The translations under genes and the position numbers were made by a program. Source: Synergistaceae bacterium (GTDB taxonomy: Bacteria; Synergistota; Synergistia; Synergistales; Aminobacteriaceae). Taken from it: 64,000 bases of DNA. The DNA lies in the NCBI GenBank assembly GCA_009783355.1, contig WRHH01000003.1, forward strand, positions 1-64,000, in the 5' to 3' direction. This document shows positions 9,178-19,097 of the stretch, one piece after another; positions within the stretch are counted from its first letter, which is position 1, and every line of letters begins with the position of its first letter. Under the pieces are notes generated by a model. The model saw nothing but the letters and a program-made list of their open reading frames with translations, did no database searches and was not told where the DNA came from.

Positions 9178-9645
9178 TTGGCTGAGGCTTGGAAACTTTG
9201 GTTGGTCGTGGGCATAATCTTTATGTTTGCGGAGGGGTTCACTGTCTCTTTTGCGTTTTTTTTCGCGGGGCTCGGAGCTTTGGCGACTGCATTGGCGTGT
9301 TATTTTTACCCATTCATAGCCGAAAGCGTGACGAGGCAGCTCCTGTTATTTTCTGCGATGTCGCTCGTCTCGCTCTTACTTTTGCGCCCCAGAGTAATGA
9401 GGCTTCTCTACCGCAAAGAGACCCGGCTTGACGGACGTAAGGCGTTTATCGGCAAACGTGCAAAGGCGTTAACGGACATTCGAATGAACGGCATTGAAAC
9501 GGGAAAGGTTCTGTTCGATGGAACGGAATGGTCGGCAACGCAGAGCGAGGACTCCCCCGGCATAGTTGCGGGCAGCACGGTGGAAATAGTGCAAATGGAA
9601 GGATTAACATTGCATGTCAGGCTTGTTCATTCCGAGTATAAATAA
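9178..9645 (+). CDS. NfeD-like membrane protein
   Basis: The product (155 residues from the TTG at 9178) has two or three membrane segments (LWLVVGIIFMFAEGFTVSF, FAGLGALATALACYF, LLLFSAMSLVSLLLL) followed by a C-terminal OB-like domain containing FIGKRAKALTDI and GTVDFDGTEW-type residues (KVLFDGTEWSAT). This is the short NfeD form that partners with SPFH proteins, and the stomatin-like gene follows 15 bp downstream. The family's N-terminus often begins with an xxLQQFL helix. The same frame extends upstream to an ATT codon at 9157, correctly spaced from GGAAAGGGG, giving IYLQQFLAEAW; the real start may be this rare codon. Confidence 0.85.
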   Translation: MAEAWKLWLVVGIIFMFAEGFTVSFAFFFAGLGALATALACYFYPFIAESVTRQLLLFSAMSLVSLLLLRPRVMRLLYRKETRLDGRKAFIGKRAKALTDIRMNGIETGKVLFDGTEWSATQSEDSPGIVAGSTVEIVQMEGLTLHVRLVHSEYK

Positions 9646-9660
9646 GGAGGATTTATAGTT

Positions 9661-10677
9661 ATGGAATATTTCTTTTCAATGCTTTTTGGTCATTTGTGGA
9701 CGATTGCCATTGTAGTTTTCGTCTTGTGGCTCATTCTGGCTCATGTCCGTGTTGTACCGCAACAGGTTACGTTCATCATTGAGCGTTTGGGAAAATACCA
9801 CGATACTTTCAACGCGGGGCTTCACTTTTTAATTCCGCTTATTGATCGAATCGCATACAAGCACTCAATGAAGGAGTATGCTCTTGATGTCCCGCCTCAA
9901 AACTGCATCACGCAGGATAACGTGGGAATAGAGGTGGACGGTATACTTTACATGCGCGTGGTCGATCCGAAGAAAGCTTCGTATGGTATTCAAGACTACG
10001 ACTTTGCGTCCATACAGCTTGCTCAGACGACTATGAGGAGCATCATCGGCACAATGCCGCTCGACAAAACATTCGAGGAGCGGGAGAACATCAATCACAA
10101 GGTCATTACCGCTGTAGACCTCGCAACTGACCCTTGGGGAATCAAGGTTACGCGCTACGAGATTAAGGCAATCACACCGCCGAGGAGCATTCAGGACGCT
10201 ATGGAAAAGGAAATGCGCGCGGAACGCGAAAAGCGCGCGCTCATTGCGGAATCCCTCGGCAAAAAAGAGGCAAAAATCAACGCCGCTCAAGCTGAACGTG
10301 AACAATTGATCCAAGCTTCCGAGGGCGAAAAGCAGCGCCGCATAAACGAAGCGGACGGCAAAGCGTATGAAATTCGCACAATGGCGGAAGCTACATCGCT
10401 GGGCTTAAAAACTGTAGCGGAAGCCATAAACTCGCCCGGAGGCAAGGACGCCGTTTCACTAAGAATAGCCGAACAATACGTTCAGGAGTTTGGAAAACTT
10501 GCGAAGACTAACAACACGATGATCATTCCTTCGAACTTGGCCGACGTTGCTTCACTAATTGCAGCCGCCACATCTGCAATAGACTGGAAAAAAGGCAATC
10601 CGGAACTAGAAAGCAATCCGGAATTAGCAATTCGGAATTCGGAATTGAAAGGGAAAAAGACAGGGATTAGGGATTAG
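9661..10677 (+). CDS. SPFH-domain membrane protein (stomatin/paraslipin, QmcA-like)
   Basis: Predicted 338 residues: an N-terminal membrane anchor (WTIAIVVFVLWLILAHV), an SPFH/band 7 domain (VPQQVTFIIERLGKYHDT, then FLIPLIDRIAYKHS and LAQTTMRSIIGTMPLDKTFE), and a long helical Glu/Ala-rich coiled region (KEAKINAAQAEREQLIQASE). It probably forms membrane microdomain assemblies with the NfeD protein encoded directly upstream; AAGGAGG precedes the ATG. The last 25 or so residues are odd: they are encoded by GGAATTC-type and GGGATTA 7-bp repeats (ending KKTGIRD), so the native C-terminus probably lay near residue 312 and has been extended by repeat DNA. Confidence 0.93.
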   Translation: MEYFFSMLFGHLWTIAIVVFVLWLILAHVRVVPQQVTFIIERLGKYHDTFNAGLHFLIPLIDRIAYKHSMKEYALDVPPQNCITQDNVGIEVDGILYMRVVDPKKASYGIQDYDFASIQLAQTTMRSIIGTMPLDKTFEERENINHKVITAVDLATDPWGIKVTRYEIKAITPPRSIQDAMEKEMRAEREKRALIAESLGKKEAKINAAQAEREQLIQASEGEKQRRINEADGKAYEIRTMAEATSLGLKTVAEAINSPGGKDAVSLRIAEQYVQEFGKLAKTNNTMIIPSNLADVASLIAAATSAIDWKKGNPELESNPELAIRNSELKGKKTGIRD

Positions 10678-10867
10678 TAAAGACAAATTACAAATGAAAA
10701 GATAAATGCAAAAGACTTTGGGTTGTCAAATATAGATAGGGGCGGCAAAATGCCGCCCCTACAAAGCTACCTTTGGCAACCCAAAGTCTTTTGTCTTTTA
10801 TCTTTTATCTTTTGTCTTTCCTAATCCCTAATCCCTAATCCCTGTCTTTTCCCTAATCCCTGTCTTT
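10618..10867. repeat. Composite inverted repeat between convergent genes (heptads, purine tract, REP hairpin)
   Basis: Centre: a perfect hairpin at 10737-10761 (TAGGGGCGGCA / TGCCGCCCCTA). It is flanked by a 17-bp perfect inverted pair, CAAAAGACTTTGGGTTG on the left and CAACCCAAAGTCTTTTG on the right. Further out, GGGATTA units on the left (10663-10677) face TAATCCC units on the right (10822-10842 and 10852-10861), with matching AAAAGATA / TATCTTTT tracts between. The whole forms a nested palindrome of about 200 bp lying between the stomatin and purC stops, and could act as a bidirectional terminator. Confidence 0.8.
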
Positions 10868-10872
10868 TCGCT

Positions 10873-11559
10873 TCACACTATCTTTTCCAGTATCATTTTT
10901 GCGCAGTCTATCTGGTTGGGAATTACGCCGTCTTCGTCACGAACTCGCCAGATATCGGGCGTGATTTCATCAACGACGTATACTTTGCCGGTTTCGTCGT
11001 AGCCCAGCTCAATCTTAAAGTCGATTAGCGCTAGCCCCATTTTCGCCAGCTCATTTTTGAGGGCCTCGCCCACTTTTACAAGGACTCTCAGAGCTTCGTC
11101 ATATTGCCCTTCTGCGAGCAGCCCTTTCATAACGCATAATCTCTCGCTGATGAGCGGGTCGCCCTGCTTATCGTCTTTGAGAGTGACTTCCAGATATGGA
11201 GGATCAAACGGGATGCCAAGGCCAAGGCTGAATCTGCGGCACATGCTTCCGGCGGTTTCATATCTCAGCACGAATTCAAGCGCGGGAACGGTCAGCTTGC
11301 GCACATGCATTACGCTCTTTTCAATATCGGCGCCAAGATAGTGAGTGGGGATTCCGGCACGTTCCATCAATTCAAAAAAATATTTCGAAATTCTAAGCCC
11401 CGTATTTCCTTTGCCAGCGACGCTTCCGCCAACTGTGTTGGAGCCCGGGTCAAACACTCCGCCTTCTCCGGTTGCTTCATCTTTAAACAAAAGACTGACT
11501 GCGCCTGTTTCTTCATCGACAAGTACATTTTTTGTTTTTCCAACATATTGTATTTTCAT
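10873..11559 (-). CDS. purC: Phosphoribosylaminoimidazole-succinocarboxamide synthase
   Basis: Predicted 228-residue SAICAR synthetase, which joins aspartate to CAIR with ATP in purine synthesis. Seen: the N-terminal YVGKTKNVLVDEETGAVSLL strand region; GKGNTGLRISKYFFELME; IPTHYLGADIEKSVMHVRKL; the R-rich substrate motif RYETAGSMCRRF; and the C-terminal DFKIELGYDETGKVYVVDE-ITPD motif. The length is typical of the bacterial monofunctional enzyme. AAGGAG precedes the ATG. It is a single gene, separated from the convergent stomatin gene by a composite inverted repeat; the 210-bp upstream gap is AT-rich with no gene. Confidence 0.96.
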   Translation of the reverse strand: MKIQYVGKTKNVLVDEETGAVSLLFKDEATGEGGVFDPGSNTVGGSVAGKGNTGLRISKYFFELMERAGIPTHYLGADIEKSVMHVRKLTVPALEFVLRYETAGSMCRRFSLGLGIPFDPPYLEVTLKDDKQGDPLISERLCVMKGLLAEGQYDEALRVLVKVGEALKNELAKMGLALIDFKIELGYDETGKVYVVDEITPDIWRVRDEDGVIPNQIDCAKMILEKIV

Positions 11560-11770
11560 GCCCGTTCTCCTTGAATTTTGCTATTCGATTTTATTTATTT
11601 ATATTATATCTTAAACCGATACAGTAAATAGTAGAATTTGTAATCCTAACTATTTAATTTGAGCAGTCTATTGTCAAATACTTAATCATTTTAGGTAAAT
11701 ATGTCGATATATAAGATATATAATCTATAAATAATCTAACAAATTTTTCATCTGGGAGTGAAACAACATC

Positions 11771-13162
11771 ATGCCGATAACTGGAGCATTTATTATGCCG
11801 CATCCGCCGATAATTCTGCCGTTGGTGGGACGAGGAGAGGAAAAGAAAATTCAGAAGACCATAACTTCATGCAGAGCCGTTGCGGAAAAGGTCGCTGCTT
11901 CAAAGCCCGAAACGATTGTGTTAACTTCCCCTCACAGCATTATGTACGCAGACTATTTTCATATTTCCCCGGGCGTCCGCGCGAAGGGAAATCTTCGTAA
12001 ATTCGGAGTTGACGAGAATGTATTCCAAATCAATGTGGAATATGATTGCGATTTTATATCCGCACTCATAGATGAAGCCGTTAAGCATGGAATACCTGCC
12101 GGAACTCAAGGCGAGGAGGACGGGCGCCTCGACCACGGCGTAACTGTCCCCCTCGCGTTCATACATGAACAATACCAAGATTTTAAATTAGTTCGCATAG
12201 GGCTTTCCGGACTTCCTCGAAGAGAACACTATGCACTCGGGCAATGTATCGCAAAAGCCGCAAATATATCGGAAAGCAGCGTCGTCTTCATAGCAAGCGG
12301 AGATTTATCCCACAAAGCGTCTCCTGCGAGCCATTACGGATATGTAGCTGAAGGCGAGTTGTTTGACAAAGAAATTTCGGAAGCGATGAACATCGGCGAT
12401 TTTTTGAAGTTCCTCACATTCGAGGAAAGCTTCACAGAGAAGGCTGCAGAATGCGGCCTAAGATCATTCATAGTCATGGCCGGCGCTCTTGACGGCAGGG
12501 AAGTGAAATCGGAACTGCTCTCCTACGAAAATACTTTCGGCGTAGGATACGGAGTAGCTTCATTTATTCCATGCGGAGAGAGCAAGGACAGAAAGTTTCT
12601 TGACGCTTATAAAGAACTTGAAGATTCCAGATTGACGGAAATAAAGGCAAATGAGGATGAATATGTGAAACTGGCAAGATATTCAATAGAAAGTTATATA
12701 AAGACCGGCAAGACTGCAAGTTTACCAAAAAACCTTCCTGAAGAGATGCTAACGCGCAAAGCGGGAGTTTTCGTATCCCTGAAAAAGCGCGGCGTCCTTC
12801 GCGGCTGCATAGGCACAATATCGCCCGTGACAATTAACGTAGCGGATGAAATTCTGACAAACGCCGTGAGCGCAGCGGCAAATGACCCGCGTTTTGAGCC
12901 TGTGGAAGCTTCCGAATTATCAGAAATAGTGTACAGCGTGGACGTCCTGTCTCCTCCGGAACCGGTTAAATCAACCGCCTCTTTGGACTCCGCGCGTTAC
13001 GGGGTAATAGTGACCAGCGGGCATAAACGAGGGTTATTACTGCCAAACCTTGAAGGCGTTGACGCTCCCGAACAGCAAATTGAAATAGCCCTTAGAAAAG
13101 CGGGCATAAGGGAAGATGAAACGTTTGATATAGAGCGCTTTGAAGTGGTGCGTCACAAATGA
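11771..13162 (+). CDS. AmmeMemoRadiSam proteins B and A fused (Memo-like + AMMECR1)
   Basis: Predicted 463 residues. Residues 1-270 are a Memo/class III extradiol-dioxygenase-like domain (GAFIMPHPPIILPLVGRG, VLTSPHSIMYADYFHIS, ASGDLSHKASPASHYGY, with conserved His at metal-site-like positions). Residues 290-460 are an AMMECR1 domain (ARYSIESYIKTGK, GVFVSLKKRGVLRGCIGTI, EIVYSVDVLSPPEPV, GHKRGLLLPNLEGVD). The radical SAM partner overlaps its stop by 4 bp (ATGA). The three functions co-occur widely as the AmmeMemoRadiSam system; their biochemical role was long unclear, and some family members are implicated in RNA or other modification. The fusion of B with A is known in the family. Confidence 0.93.
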   Translation: MPITGAFIMPHPPIILPLVGRGEEKKIQKTITSCRAVAEKVAASKPETIVLTSPHSIMYADYFHISPGVRAKGNLRKFGVDENVFQINVEYDCDFISALIDEAVKHGIPAGTQGEEDGRLDHGVTVPLAFIHEQYQDFKLVRIGLSGLPRREHYALGQCIAKAANISESSVVFIASGDLSHKASPASHYGYVAEGELFDKEISEAMNIGDFLKFLTFEESFTEKAAECGLRSFIVMAGALDGREVKSELLSYENTFGVGYGVASFIPCGESKDRKFLDAYKELEDSRLTEIKANEDEYVKLARYSIESYIKTGKTASLPKNLPEEMLTRKAGVFVSLKKRGVLRGCIGTISPVTINVADEILTNAVSAAANDPRFEPVEASELSEIVYSVDVLSPPEPVKSTASLDSARYGVIVTSGHKRGLLLPNLEGVDAPEQQIEIALRKAGIREDETFDIERFEVVRHK

Positions 13163-13933
13163 TTACTAAATGTCCGATATGCCCGAGAGGTTGTATGCTG
13201 GAAGAAGGTCAAACGGGGTTTTGCCGGGGAAGGGAAAACAAGAATGGCGAAATAATTTGCTCAAATTATGGAAAGGTTACTTCCATAGCGCTTGACCCCA
13301 TTGAGAAAAAACCACTGTCGCATTTCATGCCCTTAAGAAAGATCCTGTCCGTTGGAAGCTTCGGATGTAATATGCGCTGCCCTTTTTGCCAGAACTACAG
13401 GATAACGATGGTCGGAAGCGATATTGAGACAACGGAAATCTCGCCTGCGGAATTAGCGCAAAAGGCGGTTGATGAAGTGGAAAAAGGCAACGTTGGAGTT
13501 GCGTATACATACAATGAGCCTTTCATCAGTTATGAATATGTACGCGACTGTTGCATTGAAGTGCGCAAGGTCGGACTTGTGAACGTCCTTGTGACAAACG
13601 GTTATGTTTGCGAGCAACCTTTGAGGGAGCTTCTGCCATACGTTAATGCCATGAACATAGATCTAAAATGTTTCAACGAGGCTTTCTACAAAAAACTTGA
13701 CGGTGATTTTGAAACCGTCAAACGAACGATAACGATAGCTCAGGAGAATTGCCATGTGGAGGTAACGGCGCTTATAATACCGGGTGAAAACGACTCCAAA
13801 GAGGAGATGAAGAATATGTCTTCATGGCTTTCATCATTAAACCCGAATATCCCGCTCCATATTTCAAAGTTCTTCCCGAACTACCAATGGAAACATCTTG
13901 CCCCCACCCCGGAAGGTACGATATATTCGCTCG

Positions 13934-14266
<333 letters not shown>

Positions 14267-14327
14267 CTGCCTCCCTCGCTTTATACTTTGTTCTGAATAG
14301 GGGCATTTATCAAAGATGATTCTTGAT

Positions 14328-14684
14328 TTACGATTTTTGTGTTTTTGTAATTGAAACTAGTATTTTTATGATTTCTTGACAATCATAATAAATGCTGTCA
14401 AAAACAGTTTTTTTCAAATAGTTGCTTTCATACAACAACTCAAGCCAATACTCGGTTTCAGCTGCTTCTTTTAGTGCTATATTTAGCTTGGAATAAAAAT
14501 CAGGTTTGCTTTGTCCACGGATTGCTTCCCTAACATTTGCGCCAATACTTGTTCCGCTTCTGATAATCTGCTTGGATAAAACGAATTCTTTCTTTTCTTC
14601 AGCCAAGAATCTATTTAAACTGATTATTCGTAACGCAAACGCCTTACTTTTATCAACAATAACGTTCTCACCTTCCACTCCCAT
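14328..14684 (-). CDS. Four-helix-bundle protein (23S rRNA intervening-sequence protein family)
   Basis: The product has about 118 residues, almost entirely helical, with family signatures KAFALRIISLNRFLAE, SKQIIRSGTSIGANVREA, KPDFYSKLNIALKEAAETEY and WLELLYESNYL. This is the small four-helix-bundle family first described in intervening sequences of 23S rRNA and now found as free-standing genes; its function is unknown, with RNA binding often suggested. The ATG at 14684 is preferred over the GTG six bases upstream. It stands alone between repeat tracts and is likely to move as a small insert. Confidence 0.88.
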   Translation of the reverse strand: MGVEGENVIVDKSKAFALRIISLNRFLAEEKKEFVLSKQIIRSGTSIGANVREAIRGQSKPDFYSKLNIALKEAAETEYWLELLYESNYLKKTVFDSIYYDCQEIIKILVSITKTQKS

Positions 14685-14747
14685 GCCCACTTTCTATTCT
14701 GAAAATTCTTTTGCATTTGCTTTTGCATTCGCTTTTGCTTTTGTCTT

Positions 14748-15569
<822 letters not shown>

Positions 15570-15699
15570 GTCGTCAACAAAGAACCACGCGGAAATGAAC
15601 TTCTCAAATCCCTCGACAGGCTGCGGAAGGTCAATCAGATGTAACCCCTCAATAATTTTCAGTATTCTTCACCTCTCACCCCTTGATATTTTACCGCCC

Positions 15700-15880
15700 G
15701 TCGTCTTAGCCGCTCTTTACGCAGCGTCTTTTTGCGACCGCCACGCCCCTACGTCTTTGCGCCTTTCGCGAAGCCGCTCTTTACGCCAGCGTCTTTTTGC
15801 GACGAAGCAATCCAGTAATCTTTTGTCTTTGCTTCTAATTCGGCTCGCGGCAGGCTGCACAATCCAGTAATCTTTTGCAT
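15700..15880. repeat. Degenerate GCAATCCAG / TCTTTTTGCGAC repeat patch
   Basis: Contains two copies of CGCTCTTTACGC-AGCGTCTTTTTGCGAC-like sequence and two copies of (G)CAATCCAGTAATCTTTTG. These are reverse-strand relatives of the CTGGATTGCTTCGC...CTCGCAAAGAC family at 27320 and 41521. A 63-codon frame here is repeat-derived, not a gene. Confidence 0.65.
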
Positions 15881-15903
15881 TTGTCTTTCTATTCTCAATT
15901 TAT

Positions 15904-16863
15904 TTAACATGACACAACCGCGCCAAGCGCTATTGAGCAAAGCTTAGTCCTCGGCGTATCGTGTCTGCTCAGCATTATGACCGGCCTCTTTGCGCCAAGC
16001 AATACGCCCGCGCAAGTCGCGCCCGCCATATATGTTATTGCTTTACCGAGCATGTTCCCGGATTCAATTTCAGGAACTAACAGGATATCCGCTTCGCCTC
16101 CGACGACTGAGTTTATACCGGCTTGAAGAGCTTTGTCCTTGAAGATTGCCGACTCAAGCATCATGGGACCGTCTACTATACAATCCTTTATTATTCCGCG
16201 TTCGTTCATTTTACAAAGCAGCGCGGCATCGCTTGCAGCTTTCGAGAGCTCTTCCCCGACAGGGGTTTTAGCGTTGCCCGTAGCGGGAACATCTTGATAG
16301 ATCTCCTCCGCAGCGCTCAAAATAGCTACTTTGGGGCATGAAACCCCAAGCTTACGAGTGCATGAAACGGCATTTGCAATGATGGCGGCTTTTGCCTTCA
16401 GGTCCGGGTACATATTCATACCTCCGTCGGTAACGGCAATTACGCGATTATTCAAGAGCGGTATTTCGGCGTACATTACATGAGACAGAAGGGATTCCCC
16501 GTCGGCGCGCAGTCCCCATTCCCTGTTCAGGACGGCTTTCAGAAGCGTCGCAGTCTTTACGAGCCCTTTCATGAGGAGGTCAGCGTTTCCAGAGGATACG
16601 GCGCGCACCGCCGCTTCGGATGATTCCGCCTCTCCCGCCGCTTCCAATATTTCAAAATTATTCAGGTCTACCCCCATTCTGTCGGCCATGGGCTTCATTT
16701 TCCCGCGCTCGCCGACCAATACCCCTGAAACATACCCCGCTTTTCTTGCCTCATCAATTGCCAAAAGCGCGTCATCCTCGTAAGGACAAACGACGGCGAC
16801 TTTTTTCTTCTCCAGTTCCACGCAGCGCTCAAACAAAAAATCAAGCCCATAGTACGAACTCAT
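15904..16863 (-). CDS. ptb: Phosphate butyryltransferase
   Basis: Predicted 319-residue phosphotransacylase converting butyryl-CoA (or a branched acyl-CoA) and phosphate to the acyl phosphate. Seen: VAVVCPYEDDALLAIDEARK, VSGVLVGERGKM, ADLLMKGLVKTATLLKAVL, IAVTDGGMNMYPDL and the C-terminal GATCAGVLLGAKRPVIMLSR motif of the PTA_PTB superfamily. Its ATG overlaps the stop of the butyrate kinase gene by 4 bp, so the two are co-translated; together they make ATP from acyl-CoA, as expected in an amino-acid fermenter. Branched-chain acyl substrates are equally possible. Confidence 0.92.
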   Translation of the reverse strand: MSSYYGLDFLFERCVELEKKKVAVVCPYEDDALLAIDEARKAGYVSGVLVGERGKMKPMADRMGVDLNNFEILEAAGEAESSEAAVRAVSSGNADLLMKGLVKTATLLKAVLNREWGLRADGESLLSHVMYAEIPLLNNRVIAVTDGGMNMYPDLKAKAAIIANAVSCTRKLGVSCPKVAILSAAEEIYQDVPATGNAKTPVGEELSKAASDAALLCKMNERGIIKDCIVDGPMMLESAIFKDKALQAGINSVVGGEADILLVPEIESGNMLGKAITYMAGATCAGVLLGAKRPVIMLSRHDTPRTKLCSIALGAVVSC

Positions 16864-17957
16864 ATGTTGCTCCCCCTGACGTTCTGTGAATAAGATTTCG
16901 ACTCCTCTTCCCCTCTCAGCACTCTTAAGGCGCCCTCCGTAAGAGCTTGCATTTCATCCTCTCCTGCGTATATGAGGCATGGCGCTATCCAGCCAATCCT
17001 TTCCTGCACAAGCTTTACAAAGTTGCTGTCGTGAGCTATTCCGCCGGTAAATAGTATCGCGTCTACTTTTCCGCGCAGGCTGACCGCTTGCGCAGCGATT
17101 TCTTTAGCGACCTGCCACGCCATTGCCCTGATGACAAGTGAAGCTCTTTCGCCCGCTTCGCCGCCGGATTCAATTATCTTATTGACCTCGCGCAAATCGC
17201 TTGTGCCGAGGTAAGCGACCATTCCCCCTTTGCCCGCAAGCTTTCGCTTCAAGTCCTTTTCAGTGTATTCTCCGCTGAAGCTCATATCGACTAAGCTCTT
17301 GGCGGGCAATCCGCCCGCGCGCTCCGGAGAGAACGGGCCGTATTCGTTACTGCTGTTTATATCAATCATCTTACCTGCCCTGTGCGCGCATATCGTGAAG
17401 CCGCCGCCAAGATGAGCCACAACGTAGTTGGCTTCATCCCATTTCACGTTCAGGTCGCGCGCCGCGCGGCGCACTGTGGCTTTGATGTTAAGCGCGTGAG
17501 CTAATGACGGTTTTGTTAGCTCCGGGAGTCCTGATATTTTGGATATTTCATCAAGTTCATCGACAGCGACGGGATCGACTATGAATGACGGAAGCCCGAG
17601 GGGCGAAGCTATGGCGCGCGCGATTATTCCGCCGAGGTTAGACGCGTGTTCCCATGGTTTCCCGACTCGGAGCCTCGCAAGCAATGGTTCATCGACCGAA
17701 TATGTCCCGCCCGGTATCGGATCGACAATCCCGCCCCTGCCGACTACGCAGCTGAGCTCGGAAAACGAGTTCCCGTGTCTCGTGACGCAGTCATTTATGG
17801 CTTTCAGCCTGAATTCAAATTGATCCACAATGTTTTTAAACGGCGCAAGTTCATCATTGCTATGGATTATGGTCTCCTGCCACATGGATTTGTCGTCATG
17901 AAACCACGCTATTTTGGTACTGGTAGAGCCCGGATTGACAGCAAGAATTGAATTCAT
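16860..17957 (-). CDS. buk: Butyrate kinase
   Basis: Predicted about 365-residue ASKHA-fold acyl kinase that makes ATP from butyryl phosphate. Motifs: ILAVNPGSTSTKIAWFHD (phosphate-1), VVGRGGIVDPIPGGTYSVDE, YVVAHLGGGFTICAHRAGKM (adenosine/phosphate loop), SNEYGPFSPERAGGLPAKSL and ILFTGGIAHDSNFVKLVQER. The ATG at 17957 is preferred to the GTG three codons upstream because GAGGG lies six bases before it. It follows plsY on the same strand by about 20 bp and overlaps ptb, forming a plsY-buk-ptb run. Confidence 0.95.
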   Translation of the reverse strand: MNSILAVNPGSTSTKIAWFHDDKSMWQETIIHSNDELAPFKNIVDQFEFRLKAINDCVTRHGNSFSELSCVVGRGGIVDPIPGGTYSVDEPLLARLRVGKPWEHASNLGGIIARAIASPLGLPSFIVDPVAVDELDEISKISGLPELTKPSLAHALNIKATVRRAARDLNVKWDEANYVVAHLGGGFTICAHRAGKMIDINSSNEYGPFSPERAGGLPAKSLVDMSFSGEYTEKDLKRKLAGKGGMVAYLGTSDLREVNKIIESGGEAGERASLVIRAMAWQVAKEIAAQAVSLRGKVDAILFTGGIAHDSNFVKLVQERIGWIAPCLIYAGEDEMQALTEGALRVLRGEEESKSYSQNVRGSNI

Positions 17958-17975
17958 ATAGAACACCCTCTTTTT

Positions 17976-18572
17976 TTAAATTCGGCTTTCTGTTCCATCT
18001 ACTATTCTCTTTATATTCTCATGATGACACCACGCTGCAAGCAGCGCAAGCACAAACGAAAACAGCGTAAAAGCAACCGGCGCTCCTAGAATCAAAAAGA
18101 AAAATGTAACAGAAAAAAGAGACAACACGGAAGCCAGCGAAACATAGCGGGTCGTACGCATTATCGCATACCATACAACTCCGCCCATCAAGGCGACGGC
18201 AAAAGATTTAAGCGGCCACAAGAGGAAAATAACCCCGTAACTTGTCGAAACTCCTTTACCGCCTTTAAATTTCAACCATACAGGATAGTTATGTCCCAAT
18301 ACGCCCGCCAAAGCTATTGTGGAAAGTATCCAAGGGTTCTCCACGCCGGAAGCCATAGCTCCCAGCAACCCTATGACCCCTTTTAGCATATCGACTACCG
18401 CGACAAATATCCCCCATTCTTTTCCCAATATGCGCCTTACGTTATTAGCGCCAATATTACCGGAACCAAAAGTGCGAATATCAATTCCTTTGAAATATTT
18501 AACAAGAAGAAATCCGGTTGGAATGGAACCCAATAAGTAAGCAAGAGCAATCCATACTGCTGCCTCTCTCAA
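17976..18572 (-). CDS. plsY: Glycerol-3-phosphate acyltransferase PlsY
   Basis: Integral membrane acyl-phosphate:glycerol-3-phosphate acyltransferase, first step of phospholipid synthesis. Conserved motifs: LLGSIPTGFLLVKY, IDIRTFGSGNIGANNVRR, and LKFKGGKGVSTSYGV with the catalytic GGKG region; five hydrophobic segments. The start is set at a TTG (18572) because AAGGAGG lies exactly 7 bp before it; an ATG eight codons upstream would place the ribosome site inside the coding region. A link to ptb is notable, since PlsY uses acyl phosphates, but those come from PlsX in known pathways. Confidence 0.94.
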   Translation of the reverse strand: MREAAVWIALAYLLGSIPTGFLLVKYFKGIDIRTFGSGNIGANNVRRILGKEWGIFVAVVDMLKGVIGLLGAMASGVENPWILSTIALAGVLGHNYPVWLKFKGGKGVSTSYGVIFLLWPLKSFAVALMGGVVWYAIMRTTRYVSLASVLSLFSVTFFFLILGAPVAFTLFSFVLALLAAWCHHENIKRIVDGTESRI

Positions 18573-18620
18573 AGTAATACCTCCTTCAAAAATCATTTTA
18601 AAAACTACCTGTAATTATTC

Positions 18621-18734
18621 GTAGGGGACGCAGCCCTCGGCGTCCCATGCCCAACAGAAATAACACCGTCAACTAACCAAATAACCGGCAATTCATAGTA
18701 TTCTGGCGCGGGTCGCTCAGGGCGCGACCCCTAC
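18621..18734. repeat. REPIN 1 (two inverted REPs, 114 bp)
   Basis: Starts GTAGGGGACGCAGCC and ends GGCGCGACCCCTAC, so the outer ends are inverted copies of GTAGGGG. Each end is itself a hairpin (GGGACGC...GCGTCCC type on the left, GGGTCGC...GCGACCC on the right). The spacer carries words conserved in all copies: CCAACAG, AACACCGTCAA, ATAACCGGCAA, TTCATAGTATTC. Confidence 0.9.
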
Positions 18735-18764
18735 CCCTTCATTACATGCCGACCGTATTTATTC

Positions 18765-18929
18765 GTAGGGGACGCAGCCCTCGGTCGCTCCCGGTCTTCC
18801 TGACCTCCGCGACACTAGGTCTTCCTGACCGTCGGCGTCCCGTGCCCAACAGAAATTATATCGTCAATGTACCAGAAAACCGGCAATTCATGGTATTCCG
18901 GCGCGGGTCGCTCAGGGCGCGACCCCTAC
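18765..18929. repeat. REPIN 2 with a 51-bp insert in its left REP (165 bp)
   Basis: Same ends and spacer as REPIN 1, but its left hairpin is interrupted by one copy of a 51-bp unit (TCGGTCGCTCCCGGTCTTCC and onward, with AGGTCTTCCTGACCG). Its length equals 114 + 51 bp exactly. Confidence 0.9.
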
Positions 18930-18975
18930 CCCTTCATTACATGCCGACCGTGTTTATTCGTAGGGGACGCAGCCC

Positions 18976-19090
18976 TCGGTCGCTCCCGGTCTTCCTGACC
19001 TCCGCGACACTAGGTCTTCCTGACCGTCGGTCGCTCCCGGTCTTCCTGACCTCCGCGACACTAGGTCTTCCTGACCGTCGGTCGCTCCCG
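18976..19090. repeat. 51-bp tandem units nested in a REP
   Basis: Two full units (18976-19026, 19027-19077) and 13 bases of a third. Each unit contains two GGTCTTCCTGACC words. The same unit occurs once inside REPIN 2 at about 18781-18831. Confidence 0.9.
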
Positions 19091-19097
19091 TGCTAAT

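Noticed and set aside
15749-15940. 63-codon minus-strand ORF after ptb
   Set aside because: Its codons are made of the CAATCCAG/TCTTTTTGCGAC repeats and it has no ribosome site.
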